64,000 bases of DNA from Ectopseudomonas alcaliphila (GTDB taxonomy: Bacteria > Pseudomonadota > Gammaproteobacteria > Pseudomonadales > Pseudomonadaceae). Below, piece by piece: positions 25,299-34,516 of this stretch. The stretch spans positions 1 through 64,000 of the forward strand of contig NZ_FNAE01000008.1 of NCBI RefSeq assembly GCF_900101755.1. The letters are read 5' to 3'. Both the position numbers and the translations under genes were made by a program. Below the pieces are notes generated by a model, which was not told the origin of the DNA, made no database searches, and saw only the letters and a list, made by a program, of their open reading frames with translations. Positions within the stretch are counted from its first letter, which is position 1, and each line of letters begins with the position of its first letter.

Positions 25299-27428
25299 TC
25301 AGTTCTGGCCAACCGTAGCGACTATGGTGACCTGCTTGTTGTCCGGAATTTCCTGGTATGCCAGCACGTGCATGCTGGGTACCGCCAGCCGCGCGAAGCG
25401 CGACAACATCGCCCGGACCGGTCCGGCCACCAGCAGAATCACCGGCTTGCCGAGCATTTCCTGGCGCTGCGCCGCTTCCACCAGGGAACGCTGCAGCTTC
25501 TCGGCCATGCCTGGTTCGAGGAGGATGCCATCCTCACCGCCCTGACCGGCCTTCTGCAGACTGTTGAGCAAGATCTGTTCCAACCTTGGCTCGAGGGTTA
25601 TCACAGGCAGCTCCGGCTCTAGTCCCACGATGCCTTGCACGATGGCGCGGGCCAGCGAGACGCGTACCGCGGCGACCATCGCGGCGGGATCTTGACTCTT
25701 CGGCGCGACGTTGGCGATGGCCTCGGCGATGGTACGGATGTCACGCACCGGCACCTGCTCCTGGAGCAGCGCCTGCAGCACCTTGAGCAGGGTCGACAGC
25801 GATACCAGCCCCGGCACCAATTCTTCGGCCAGCTTCGGCGAGCTCTTGGCCAGCAGCTGCATCAGTTGTTGCACTTCCTCGTGCCCCAGCAGCTCGTGGG
25901 CATGCTTGTGCAGAATCTGGTTGAGATGAGTAGCCACCACGGTACTGGCATCGACCACGGTGTAGCCCAGCGACTGCGCCTGATCGCGCTGAGTGGGGTC
26001 GATCCACACGGCCTCCAGACCGAACGCCGGATCCTTGGCGGCGATGCCATTGAGCGGGCCGAACACCTGGCCGGGGTTGATCGCCAGCTCGCGGTCCGGA
26101 TAGACCTCCGCCTCGGCGACACTGACCCCCATCAGCGTCAGACGATAGGCGTTGGGCGCCAAATCAAGGTTGTCGCGGATATGCACTGAGGGCATGAGAA
26201 AGCCCATCTCCTGCGACAGCTTCTTGCGCACACCCTTGATCCGCGCCAGCAGCTGGCCACCCTGGTTGCGGTCGACCAGCGGAATCAGGCGATAACCTAC
26301 CTCCAGGCCGACCATGTCCACCGGGGTGACATCGTCCCAACCCAGCTCCTTGACCTCCTGGGCCTTCTGCGCAGGCAGCAGCTCCTGCTGGCGCTGTACC
26401 TCCTTGACCTCGTCTTCCTTGACCTTGCGATTCTTGTGCGCGATCCAGTAGGCACCACCGGCCGCCACCAGCCCCAGACTGATGAAGGAAAAATGCGGCA
26501 TGCCCGGCACCAGGCCCATGGCGATCAGGATGGCAGCAGCCACCGCCAGCGCGCGGGGCGATGCAAACATCTGCCGGTTGACCTGCGCCCCCATGTCTTC
26601 GGAGGTGGACACCCGGGTCACCATCACGGCGGCGGCCGTGGACAGCAACAGCGAAGGAATCTGCGCCACCAGACCGTCACCGATGGTCAGCAAGGTGTAG
26701 ACCTTACCGGAGTCGGCGAAAGCCAGGTTGTGCTGCAGCACGCCGATGGCGATACCGCCGATCAGGTTGATGAACAGGATCAGCAGACCGGCGATGGCGT
26801 CGCCGCGAACGAACTTGCTGGCACCGTCCATCGAGCCGTAGAAGTCAGCCTCCTGGGCCACTTCGCTGCGGCGTTTCTTGGCCTCGTTCTGATCGATCAG
26901 ACCGGCGTTGAGGTCGGCATCGATGGCCATCTGCTTGCCGGGCATGGCATCGAGGGTGAAGCGCGCGCTGACCTCGGAAATCCGTCCGGCACCCTTGGTG
27001 ACCACCACGAAGTTGATGATCATGAGGATGGCGAACACCACGATACCGACCACGTAGTTGCCACCGATCACCACCTCACCGAAGGCCTGGATCACCTGAC
27101 CAGCCGCTCCATGCCCCTCGTGGCCGTTGAGCAGCACCACACGGGTCGAAGCCACGTTGAGCGCCAGACGCAGCAGCGTGGCGGCCAGCAGGATGGTGGG
27201 AAATACAGCGAAGTCCAGCGGCCGCAGCGCATAGATACTGACCAGCAGCACGACGATGGATAGCGCGATACTGAAGGTGAACAGGGTGTCGAGCAGAAAC
27301 GGCGGGATCGGCAGCATGACCATGCCGAGCATGACCAGCAGCAGCAGCGGAATGCCCAGGTTGCCATGGCGCAAACCTGCAAGGTTGCTGCGTACGTCAC
27401 CGATTATCTGTGCGCGATCTACTGCCAC
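25299..27428 (-). CDS. flhA: Flagellar export gate protein FlhA
   Basis: A 709-residue core component of the type III export apparatus. Eight N-terminal helices (to about residue 325) include the FHIPEP-family signature around TKGAGRISEVSARFTLDAMPG, with KQMAIDADLNAGLID next. The C-terminal cytoplasmic domain docks chaperone-substrate complexes. A sigma-54 promoter and a possible FleQ site lie in the 103-base gap after flhB, so it starts its own transcript. Confidence 0.97.
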   Translation of the reverse strand: MAVDRAQIIGDVRSNLAGLRHGNLGIPLLLLVMLGMVMLPIPPFLLDTLFTFSIALSIVVLLVSIYALRPLDFAVFPTILLAATLLRLALNVASTRVVLLNGHEGHGAAGQVIQAFGEVVIGGNYVVGIVVFAILMIINFVVVTKGAGRISEVSARFTLDAMPGKQMAIDADLNAGLIDQNEAKKRRSEVAQEADFYGSMDGASKFVRGDAIAGLLILFINLIGGIAIGVLQHNLAFADSGKVYTLLTIGDGLVAQIPSLLLSTAAAVMVTRVSTSEDMGAQVNRQMFASPRALAVAAAILIAMGLVPGMPHFSFISLGLVAAGGAYWIAHKNRKVKEDEVKEVQRQQELLPAQKAQEVKELGWDDVTPVDMVGLEVGYRLIPLVDRNQGGQLLARIKGVRKKLSQEMGFLMPSVHIRDNLDLAPNAYRLTLMGVSVAEAEVYPDRELAINPGQVFGPLNGIAAKDPAFGLEAVWIDPTQRDQAQSLGYTVVDASTVVATHLNQILHKHAHELLGHEEVQQLMQLLAKSSPKLAEELVPGLVSLSTLLKVLQALLQEQVPVRDIRTIAEAIANVAPKSQDPAAMVAAVRVSLARAIVQGIVGLEPELPVITLEPRLEQILLNSLQKAGQGGEDGILLEPGMAEKLQRSLVEAAQRQEMLGKPVILLVAGPVRAMLSRFARLAVPSMHVLAYQEIPDNKQVTIVATVGQN

Positions 27429-27445
27429 GTCCCTACCTCAAACCA

Positions 27446-27459
27446 TTCAATCTTTTGAC
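27446..27459 (-). promoter_or_regulatory. Possible FleQ binding site in the flhA leader
   Basis: TTCAATCTTTTGAC matches the recalled FleQ box GTCAATAAATTGAC at 10 of 14 positions, with both half-site cores (TCAAT and TTGAC) kept. It lies downstream of the predicted sigma-54 start site, where FleQ is reported to bind at flhA in P. aeruginosa. Confidence 0.35.
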
Positions 27460-27485
27460 GCGAAAGTGCGTCCTGGAGAGGTAAT

Positions 27486-27501
27486 GGCAAGAAGCGTTCC
27501 A
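27486..27501 (-). promoter_or_regulatory. Sigma-54 promoter for flhA
   Basis: Minus strand TGGAACGCTTCTTGCC: -24 GG and -12 GC with the required 10-base spacing and 11 of 16 matches to TGGCACGGATTTTGCT. The predicted start is about 47 bases before the flhA ATG. In P. aeruginosa flhA is a FleQ/RpoN class II gene. Confidence 0.7.
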
Positions 27502-27531
27502 GAAATGACGGGGCAGCGCGCAAGGTGCTCT

Positions 27532-28668
27532 TTACGGGTCGCGGCGTAGATCCGCCGGGATCGGAAAGTCCGGCAGTGGCCCCGGCGGCTTGCCCTTGCC
27601 GGCCTTGTACTGACGAAGCTGATAGACGTAGGCCAGCACCTGCGCCACGGCCAGATACAGGCCGGCGGGGATTTCCTGATCCAGCTCGGTGGAGTAATAC
27701 ACGGCACGGGCCAATGCTGGCGACTCCAGCACCATCACCCGATGCTCCTGAGCGATCTCGCGAATCTTCAGCGCCAGGAAGTCGCCGCCCTTCGCCAGCA
27801 ACAGCGGCGCGCTGCCTTTCTCCGGATCGTACTTGAGCGCTACGGCGAAGTGCGTCGGGTTGGTGATCACCACGTCAGCCTGCGGCACGGCCTGCATCAT
27901 CCGCCGCTCGGCCATCTCACGCTGCAACTGACGAATACGTCCTTTGACCTCGGGCTTACCCTCGGTGTCCTTGTACTCGTCGCGCACTTCCTGCTTGGTC
28001 ATCTTCAGCTTCTGCTTGTGACTCCACAGCTGGAACGGCACATCCACGGCGGCAATCAGGATCAGCCCGCAGGACAACCAGAACGCGCTCCAACCGACGA
28101 CCTGGAGGCTGTGCAGGATGGCCGGCTCGACCGATTCGTTGGCGATTGCCAGCAGATCGTCCTGATCCACCGAAAGCACCACCAGCGCCACCGCAAGAAT
28201 GACCAGAAACTTGGCCAGCGCCTTGAGCAACTCGACCAATGCCTGAACCGAGAACATGCGTTTGAGGCCCGCCAGAGGATTCATCCGACTGGCCTTGGGT
28301 TGCAGCGCCTCGGCAGAGAACAACCACCCTCCCAGTGCGATGGGGCCGGCGACGGAGGCGATCAACAGGGCAATGAAGAAGGGTTGCACCGCCAGCAATG
28401 CCTGCTTGCCAGAAGCCAGCAGATAGAGAGCCATGCTGCCTTCGCTCATCAGCACATCACGCGGCAGGCTGAAATTGCCGCGCATGACATCCATCAGCAC
28501 GTTGCCCATGTAGGCGCCGAAAAGGATCAGGGCTACGGTGCCGGTGAGCGTCACCGCCACCGTGTTGAGCTCCTTGGAACGAGCGATCTGGCCTTTCTTG
28601 CGCGACTCTTCAAGTCGCTTGCCTGTGGGTTCCTCGCTCTTGTCAGCACCACTCTCGCTTTCGGCCAC
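27532..28668 (-). CDS. flhB: Flagellar export protein FlhB
   Basis: A 378-residue export-gate protein. A basic N-terminus (SEEPTGKRLEESRKKGQIA) is followed by four helices, a linker, and the autocleavage site VVITNPTHFAVALKYD, where cleavage between Asn and Pro permits the switch from hook to filament substrates. A Pro-rich tail ends the protein. It is the last gene of the fliLMNOPQR-flhB operon, 2 bases after fliR. Compare the stand-alone copy of its C-terminal domain near 12.3 kb. Confidence 0.97.
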   Translation of the reverse strand: MAESESGADKSEEPTGKRLEESRKKGQIARSKELNTVAVTLTGTVALILFGAYMGNVLMDVMRGNFSLPRDVLMSEGSMALYLLASGKQALLAVQPFFIALLIASVAGPIALGGWLFSAEALQPKASRMNPLAGLKRMFSVQALVELLKALAKFLVILAVALVVLSVDQDDLLAIANESVEPAILHSLQVVGWSAFWLSCGLILIAAVDVPFQLWSHKQKLKMTKQEVRDEYKDTEGKPEVKGRIRQLQREMAERRMMQAVPQADVVITNPTHFAVALKYDPEKGSAPLLLAKGGDFLALKIREIAQEHRVMVLESPALARAVYYSTELDQEIPAGLYLAVAQVLAYVYQLRQYKAGKGKPPGPLPDFPIPADLRRDP

Positions 28669-28670
28669 GG

Positions 28671-29447
28671 CTACCTCACAAGAGCGAATTCGCTCAGTTG
28701 CTGCAGGGCTTCACTGGCCAGTGCCTGGAACAGGTTGCCGAAATCGGAAAGCCCCACCCAGAAAATAACCAGGCCCATGGCCAGGGTCAGGGGGAAGCCG
28801 ATGGAAAAGATGTTCAGCTGTGGCGCAGCGCGGGTCATCACGCCAAACGCCAGGTTGATCACCAGCAGCGCGGTGACCATGGGCAGGGTCAAAAGGAGGC
28901 CAGCACCTATCACCCAGCTCAGCTTGCCAGCCAGCTCCCAGTAGTGATTGACCATCAACCCTTGCCCGGACGGCAGTGTGACGAAGCTTTCCGCCAGAAT
29001 CTCCAGCACCACCAGATGGCCGTTGATTGCCAGAAACAACAGGGTCACCAGCATCAGCATGAACTGGCCAAGCACCGGCACCGACACACCATTGGTGGGG
29101 TCGACCATGGAAGCAAAACCCAGCCCCATCTGCATCGCGATGATCTGCCCCGCTACCGCGAACAGATGGAAGAACAACTGCAGGATAAAGCCGAACATGA
29201 CACCTATCAGCACCTGTTCCAGGATCAGCAGCAGACTGCGCAGGTTCAAGGCATCGACTTGCGGCATGGGCGGCAGCGTCGGTACCAGCACCACGCTGAT
29301 GGCCAGAGCCAGATAGAGGCGTACGCGGGTCGGCACCAGCTGGGTACCGATGATGGGCATGACCATCAGCATCGCGGCGATCCGGAACAATGGCAGCAAA
29401 AACTGGCCGACCCAGCCACTGATCTGCTCGTTGCTCAACTCCAGCAT
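28671..29447 (-). CDS. fliR: Flagellar export protein FliR
   Basis: A 258-residue polytopic inner-membrane protein with about six hydrophobic segments, starting LELSNEQISGWVGQFLLPLFR. The family motif VPVLGQFMLMLVTLLFLAINGH is seen (split, about 110-131). FliR joins FliP and FliQ in the helical export-gate core. It starts 13 bases after fliQ. Confidence 0.95.
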   Translation of the reverse strand: MLELSNEQISGWVGQFLLPLFRIAAMLMVMPIIGTQLVPTRVRLYLALAISVVLVPTLPPMPQVDALNLRSLLLILEQVLIGVMFGFILQLFFHLFAVAGQIIAMQMGLGFASMVDPTNGVSVPVLGQFMLMLVTLLFLAINGHLVVLEILAESFVTLPSGQGLMVNHYWELAGKLSWVIGAGLLLTLPMVTALLVINLAFGVMTRAAPQLNIFSIGFPLTLAMGLVIFWVGLSDFGNLFQALASEALQQLSEFALVR

Positions 29448-29460
29448 CGCACCCAGCCCC

Positions 29461-29730
29461 TCAACCTATGAGGTACGGAATGTTCTGTATCAGCGTCTGG
29501 GTGTACTCCATCAGCTGACTCACCAGCCAGGGGCCGGCCCAGATCAGCGTGATCAGCATCACCATCAGGCGCGGCAAAAAGCTCAGCGTCTGTTCGTTGA
29601 TCTGCGTGGCGGCCTGGAACATGGCGACCAACAGACCGACCATCAGACTCGGCACCACCGCCAGACCGACGATCAGCACGATCAGCCACAGCGCTTCGCG
29701 AAACAGGTCAACCGCAACCTCGGGAGTCAT
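29461..29730 (-). CDS. fliQ: Flagellar export protein FliQ
   Basis: An 89-residue protein with two transmembrane helices (about 13-37 and 49-72) and the conserved MFQAATQINEQTLSFLPR between them. It surrounds the FliP/FliR core. The true start is the ATG at 29730 (MTPEVAVDLFREAL); an in-frame TTG just before it is a less likely start. Confidence 0.95.
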   Translation of the reverse strand: MTPEVAVDLFREALWLIVLIVGLAVVPSLMVGLLVAMFQAATQINEQTLSFLPRLMVMLITLIWAGPWLVSQLMEYTQTLIQNIPYLIG

Positions 29731-29741
29731 CAAAGGCCTCG

Positions 29742-30527
29742 CTATAACGTGCCGAAACTGGCGGCCAGGGTGCCCATGATCAGCGCCCAGCCGTCGACCA
29801 AGACGAACAGCATGATCTTGAACGGCAATGAGATGATCAGCGGCGAAAGCATCATCATACCCATCGCCATGAGGATACTGGCGACCACCATGTCGATGAT
29901 CAGAAACGGAATGAAGATCATGAAACCGATCTGGAACGCGGTCTTCAACTCGGAGGTGACGAACGCCGGCACCAGAATGGTCAACGGCACGTCCTCGACG
30001 CTGGCCAGGTCGGTACGCTTGGACAGCCGCACGAACAGCTCCAGGTCGCTTTCGCGGGTCTGCGCCAGCATGAAATCACGGATAGGCCCCTCGGCCCGTG
30101 TCAGCGCCTCCTGAGCGACGATTTCCTCATTCAGATAAGGCTGCAACGCATCGGTGTTAATCCGGTCGAAAATTGGCGCCATGATGAACATCGTCAGAAA
30201 CAGCGCCAGGCCGACCAGTATCTGGTTAGAGGGTGTCTGCTGCAGGCCCAGCGCCTGACGCAGGATGGAAAAGACGATGATGATCCGGGTAAAGCTGGTC
30301 ATCAGCATGACGAATGCCGGGATGAAACTCAGCGCCGTCATGATCAGCAGGATCTGCAGGCTGACCGAGTATTCCTGCTGGCCCTGCGCGTCCGTTGACA
30401 GGGTAATGGCCGGGATCGACAGCGGACTGCTGCCCTGCTGAATCAGTGTGCTGCCGCCAGGTGGGTCCTCGGCGAACGCCAGCGAAGCGGCGAGGCTCAG
30501 CACCAGCACCAGCAACAAACGCAGCAT
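29742..30527 (-). CDS. fliP: Flagellar export protein FliP
   Basis: A 261-residue protein: cleavable signal peptide (to about AFAEDP), then four helices. Family motifs MTSFTRIIIVFSILRQALG and NQILVGLALFLTMFIM are present, with a long periplasmic loop before the last two helices. FliP forms the pentameric export channel. It starts within the TGATG overlap with fliO. Confidence 0.96.
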   Translation of the reverse strand: MLRLLLVLVLSLAASLAFAEDPPGGSTLIQQGSSPLSIPAITLSTDAQGQQEYSVSLQILLIMTALSFIPAFVMLMTSFTRIIIVFSILRQALGLQQTPSNQILVGLALFLTMFIMAPIFDRINTDALQPYLNEEIVAQEALTRAEGPIRDFMLAQTRESDLELFVRLSKRTDLASVEDVPLTILVPAFVTSELKTAFQIGFMIFIPFLIIDMVVASILMAMGMMMLSPLIISLPFKIMLFVLVDGWALIMGTLAASFGTL

Positions 30528-30958
30528 CAGGATTTGTCCTTCTGATCCTTGCCCATCAGCTCCATCAGGCGCTGGGCGAATTCTGGTGTGGCCTGCTCGA
30601 CGTCGCCCAGATGCACGGGTTCCTTGAGCACGTGCAACGGGGTGATCCGTCCGGCGGACAGGCCCAGCAAAATCTGCTCATTGCCCACCTGCACCAGTAC
30701 CAGGCGATCACGCGGGCCGAGCGCTTGGGTCGACAGCAGCTTGATCACCTGACCACCGCGCGGAGCCAGCTTCTGCATACGGCGTAGCAGCCAGGCGAGC
30801 AGGAAGATCAGACCGATCACCAGCAGCAGGCCGAGTAGCAACTGACCGAGCTGGCCGGCTATGTCGCTGCCCGCCATGGGAGTCGCCGCCTTGCCGGTGG
30901 GTTCGGCAGCCATGGCCGCCAGGGGCATGCTCAGAAACAGAACGAGAAGACGAGCCAT
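30527..30958 (-). CDS. fliO: Flagellar protein FliO
   Basis: A 143-residue protein with an N-terminal signal-like helix, a short periplasmic segment, one transmembrane helix (about 33-57, LGQLLLGLLLVIGLIFLLAW) and a cytoplasmic SpoA-like fold (LLSTQALGPRDRLVLVQVGN, EQILLGLSAGRITPLH). FliO assists assembly of the FliP ring. It lies 2 bases after fliN and overlaps fliP by one base. Confidence 0.92.
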   Translation of the reverse strand: MARLLVLFLSMPLAAMAAEPTGKAATPMAGSDIAGQLGQLLLGLLLVIGLIFLLAWLLRRMQKLAPRGGQVIKLLSTQALGPRDRLVLVQVGNEQILLGLSAGRITPLHVLKEPVHLGDVEQATPEFAQRLMELMGKDQKDKS

Positions 30959-30960
30959 GG

Positions 30961-31437
30961 TCAGCGCAGCTTCTTGATACGTTCGCTGGGGCTGATCACG
31001 TCGGTCAGGCGAATGCCAAACTTCTCGTTGACCACCACCACTTCGCCGTGAGCAATCAATGTGCCGTTGACCAGCACGTCGAGCGGCTCACCGGCCAGAC
31101 GATCCAGTTCGATCACCGAGCCCTGATTGAGCTGCAGCAGGTTACGGATAGTGATATCGGTGTTGCCCACTTCCATGGAGATGGACACCGGAATATCCAG
31201 GATCACATCCAGATTGGGCCCATCCAGATTGACCGGCAGATTGCTGGGAGGCGGCGCGCTACCGAATTCTTCCATCGGTGCACGCGGCGCTGCAGGTTGC
31301 TCCGACTGAGCGGGCGCCTGCCCGGCCAGCATGGCATCGATATCGTCCTGATCGGCATCACCTGCCTCGGCCAGCGCTGCGGCCCATTCATCGGCCAGTG
31401 CCTGCTCCTCGGGGGAGGTGTTCTCTTCGTCTGCCAT
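30961..31437 (-). CDS. fliN: Flagellar motor switch protein FliN
   Basis: A 158-residue C-ring protein. An acidic, low-complexity N-terminal ~80 residues are followed by a SpoA domain (LDVILDIPVSISMEVGNTDI, then the LLQLNQGSVIEL, EPLDVLVNG and GEVVVVNEKFGIRL segments). It forms the base of the C-ring with FliM and receives FliH. It follows fliM by 70 bases. Confidence 0.95.
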   Translation of the reverse strand: MADEENTSPEEQALADEWAAALAEAGDADQDDIDAMLAGQAPAQSEQPAAPRAPMEEFGSAPPPSNLPVNLDGPNLDVILDIPVSISMEVGNTDITIRNLLQLNQGSVIELDRLAGEPLDVLVNGTLIAHGEVVVVNEKFGIRLTDVISPSERIKKLR

Positions 31438-31507
31438 CGTCGTTCCTCGCCTGGCTTCTGCTATTCGTTCGCTTCGGGCCCAGCGGCCCTACGGAGTTGC
31501 CAGCGCC

Positions 31508-32479
31508 TCAGCGCTGGCGTTCGATTGGTTCCAGTACTTGCAGGGCCAGATTGCCCTTGTGCGCACCGAGCTTGACCTTGAAGGTCGGTACGCCGTTGGC
31601 GCGCATGACCACGTTGTCCGGCAATTCCACGGGAATCACATCGCCCGGCTGCATATGCAGGATGTCGCGCAGTTTGAGCTGGCGACGGGCCACGGTGGCG
31701 GCCAGCGGCACGCTGACATCGAGGATGTCCTCACGCAGCGCCTTGATCCAGCGTTCGTCCTGGTCATCGACATCGGACTGAAAGCCAGCATCGAGCATCT
31801 CGCGGATCGGCTCGATCATCGAGTACGGCATGGTGATGTGCAGGTCGCCGCCACCTCCATCCAGCTCAATGTGGAAGGTGGACACGACCACCACCTCGCT
31901 CGGACTGACGATGTTAGCCAGCGCCGGGTTGACCTCGGAATTGACGTACTCGAAGTTGATATCCATCACCGCGTGCCAGGCCTCACGCAGATCGACGAAG
32001 GCCTGGTCGAGTACCATGCGTACCACGCGCAGCTCGGTGGGGGTGAACTCGCGCCCCTCGATCTTGGCGTGACGCCCATCGCCGCCGAAGAAGTTGTCCA
32101 CCAGCTTGAACACCAGCTTGGCGTCGAGGATGAACAGACCGGTGCCGCGCAGCGGCTTCATCTTCACCAGGTTGAGGCTGGTGGGCACATACAGCGAATG
32201 CACGTATTCGCCGAACTTCATCACCTGCACGCCACCCACCGCCACGTCAGCCGAGCGGCGCAGCAGGTTGAACATGCTGATGCGGGTGTAACGGGCGAAG
32301 CGTTCGTTGATCATCTCCAGCGTCGGCATGCGCCCACGAACGATACGATCCTGACTGGTCAGATCATATTGCTTGACGCTCCCCGGCTCCCCGGCATCCT
32401 CGGTTTCGACCAGGCCGTCGTCGACGCCATGCAACAGCGCATCGATCTCGTCCTGGGAAAGCAGGTCTTGCACGGCCAT
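31508..32479 (-). CDS. fliM: Flagellar motor switch protein FliM
   Basis: A 323-residue switch protein. The N-terminal LLSQDEIDALLHG is the CheY-P binding helix. The middle CheC-like domain holds ISMFNLLRRSADV and FILDAKLVFKLVDNFFGG, and the C-terminal SpoA domain holds RRQLKLRDILHMQPGDVI. It binds CheY-P to change rotation direction. It starts 12 bases after fliL. Confidence 0.97.
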   Translation of the reverse strand: MAVQDLLSQDEIDALLHGVDDGLVETEDAGEPGSVKQYDLTSQDRIVRGRMPTLEMINERFARYTRISMFNLLRRSADVAVGGVQVMKFGEYVHSLYVPTSLNLVKMKPLRGTGLFILDAKLVFKLVDNFFGGDGRHAKIEGREFTPTELRVVRMVLDQAFVDLREAWHAVMDINFEYVNSEVNPALANIVSPSEVVVVSTFHIELDGGGGDLHITMPYSMIEPIREMLDAGFQSDVDDQDERWIKALREDILDVSVPLAATVARRQLKLRDILHMQPGDVIPVELPDNVVMRANGVPTFKVKLGAHKGNLALQVLEPIERQR

Positions 32480-32491
32480 CTTCGGCTCCCG

Positions 32492-33013
32492 CTACTGCAA
32501 CACGAAATTGGTGAACAGCACTTGCTCGACCACAGTGCTGCCCGTTTCCTTCTGCGCCAGCTCCTGCACGCTGGCCAGCGCCTGCTGCAGAAGCATCTCC
32601 TTGCCCAGCGGGGTTTGCAGCGCGGCAAAATCCTGGCCGGACAGCAGCATCACCAGACGGTTGCGCAATACCGGCATATGCACCTTGAGCTTTTCCATGC
32701 CGGCGGCATCGCGGCTCATCAAGGCCATGCTGACCTGCAGGTAGCGGGTACGATTCTGGTGACTGAAATTGACCACGAAGGCGGGCATCAGATCCTGGTA
32801 GATAGCAGGCTGGCGCACTGGCGCCGCCGGTGCCGCGGCCTCTGCCGGCTTGGCCTCCTCGCTCTTGTCGCCTTTGCTGAGAATGAACCAGGTACCGCCC
32901 ACGGAAAGACCAACGGCCAGAAGCAAACCCACCACGATAAGGATGATGAGTTTGAGCTTGCTCTTGCCGGCGGGTTGTCCGTCGGCAGCCGGTGCCGCTT
33001 CTTTCTTAGCCAT
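32492..33013 (-). CDS. fliL: Flagellar basal-body-associated protein FliL
   Basis: A 173-residue single-pass protein: Lys-rich cytoplasmic start, helix around 19-43 (LKLIILIVVGLLLAVGLSVG split), Ala/Pro-rich stretch, and a periplasmic stomatin-like domain (YQDLMPAFVVNF to the C-terminal LFTNFVLQ). FliL surrounds and supports stator units. First gene of the fliL operon, under a clear sigma-54 promoter. Confidence 0.95.
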   Translation of the reverse strand: MAKKEAAPAADGQPAGKSKLKLIILIVVGLLLAVGLSVGGTWFILSKGDKSEEAKPAEAAAPAAPVRQPAIYQDLMPAFVVNFSHQNRTRYLQVSMALMSRDAAGMEKLKVHMPVLRNRLVMLLSGQDFAALQTPLGKEMLLQQALASVQELAQKETGSTVVEQVLFTNFVLQ

Positions 33014-33062
33014 GCCAATAATCCGTCACTATCGGAGTTCTTTCCGCATTCAAAGGGTTAAG

Positions 33063-33078
33063 AGCAAGTGTTATGCCA
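33063..33078 (-). promoter_or_regulatory. Sigma-54 promoter for the fliLMNOPQR-flhB operon
   Basis: Minus strand TGGCATAACACTTGCT: GG and GC separated by 10 bases, with intact TGGCA and TTGCT. The predicted start is about 40 bases before the fliL ATG. This operon is FleQ/RpoN class II in P. aeruginosa. Confidence 0.75.
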
Positions 33079-33151
33079 GCATATGAGCAGGCTTGTCTAA
33101 CTCTGGGCTGCGGATTTAACAGCTCCAGCTCGCTGCTGTCACCCAAAATGC

Positions 33152-33186
33152 ATTCGCCCGGGCACCTTTCGGCAACCCGGGCGAAT
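33152..33186 (-). terminator. Probable terminator after fliK
   Basis: Perfect 11-bp arms ATTCGCCCGGG/CCCGGGCGAAT with a 13-base loop, 68 bases past the fliK stop. On the minus strand the stem is followed by GCATTTTGGG, a weak T-tract. It separates fliK from the fliL promoter. Confidence 0.55.
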
Positions 33187-33253
33187 ACAAGTCTAGCGGA
33201 GGAATACCGATCATCGGGCATTGCCCAGTGCCGATACAGTGTTTAACCGCTAC

Positions 33254-34480
33254 TCACGCGTAGTAGTCGATCAGCCCACGGCCAGTGCTCAAACGCTCAC
33301 CGCGCACGTCCTGATGGACACCAGGCTGCAGTTCGTCACTGGCAAGCAGATCATCACGCGAACCGGAACCACCACGCCCACCCTCGCCCTGCCCCTGCCA
33401 GCCACGGTTAAGCGACTGATCGGAAACGTTGGCATCGGCCAGGTTCATGCCTTGCTGCGCGAACAGCTCGCGCAGACGATGCATCTGCCCTTCCAGCGCC
33501 TCGCGTACGCCAGCATTGGGGCTGGCGAACGTCACCTGGGCCTGGTCCTGGGACAGGTTCACGCGCACTTCGAGACGCCCAAGGTCTGCCGGGTCCAGCT
33601 GAATTTCAGCCGACTTGAGGTTCTGGCTGGAAAGCCACATGACGCGATCCACCACCGCCTCGCTCCAGCCGCCCTGCTGCATGGCGACCGGCTGACCAGG
33701 CACCAATGGCAGACGCTGCGTAGCACCAGCCTGATGATTGAACGCCTGCGTCAGCGCATTGAGCTTGCTGACGAATTGATCGGGTCGAGTGGGCTGAGCG
33801 CTGTCCTTGAGACTCTCCAGCGCGTCCTTGGCCAGGCTTTCAAGCGGCAGGTCCAGGGCCGGTTCGTCAGTGCTCTCTGCTGACTCCTCGCCTTTGCCCA
33901 TGGCCGCCATGGCTGCGGCGAAGTCAGTGCTGGTGGCCACTCTGGTGCTCTTGATCGCAGCGTCCTGCGGGGCCTGGGCCTTGCTCGCCTCTTCCGCTGG
34001 CTGCTTGAGCAGTGCCAACGGATCGAGCGCCTCCTCCTCCAGCACCGGCTCGGCATTCTCAGCGGCATCGGTGCCTGCGCCAGTAATCACCAGCGCCGGC
34101 AGCTCCGGCGACTCCTCGGTTACCGGCGCGTCGTCTACCTGAGTCTGAATACCGCCCAGCGCCATTGCCAGCAACGGATCGAGCTCTTCTTCAGCGCCCT
34201 CCTGCGTCGGCAAGGAATTGCCGGGGGCGGCAACCGCAGGCTGCTCGGCGGCAGCAGAAGCGGCATCGGGCTCCCCTGCTGATGGCGCAGACTTCTGCTC
34301 CTGGCTGGTTTTGTCGGTACTGCCTGCGCGCTCGCCAGGCTTGGCCTGACGCTCCTTGGCATATACCTCGGCAAAGCTGGAAGCACCGTTCTTGCTGGGT
34401 TCCGGCGCTTTGGCCGGCTGCTTCGCTTTGCTCTTCACCTCAGGCGTAGCCTGCAGGCGTAGGTCGGGCAACGCGGACAT
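33254..34480 (-). CDS. fliK: Flagellar hook-length control protein FliK
   Basis: A 408-residue secreted molecular ruler. The first ~270 residues are Ala/Glu/Pro-rich and low in complexity. The C-terminal FliK domain holds VDRVMWLSSQNLKSAEIQLD, PADLGRLEVRVNLSQDQAQV and HRLRELFAQQGMNLADANVS. FliK measures the hook and then touches FlhB to switch substrates. It has its own sigma-54 promoter and terminator and so forms a single-gene unit. Confidence 0.93.
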   Translation of the reverse strand: MSALPDLRLQATPEVKSKAKQPAKAPEPSKNGASSFAEVYAKERQAKPGERAGSTDKTSQEQKSAPSAGEPDAASAAAEQPAVAAPGNSLPTQEGAEEELDPLLAMALGGIQTQVDDAPVTEESPELPALVITGAGTDAAENAEPVLEEEALDPLALLKQPAEEASKAQAPQDAAIKSTRVATSTDFAAAMAAMGKGEESAESTDEPALDLPLESLAKDALESLKDSAQPTRPDQFVSKLNALTQAFNHQAGATQRLPLVPGQPVAMQQGGWSEAVVDRVMWLSSQNLKSAEIQLDPADLGRLEVRVNLSQDQAQVTFASPNAGVREALEGQMHRLRELFAQQGMNLADANVSDQSLNRGWQGQGEGGRGGSGSRDDLLASDELQPGVHQDVRGERLSTGRGLIDYYA

Positions 34481-34516
34481 GGACGCTCTCCGTCTGATGG
34501 GTCGTGACGGGATCAG

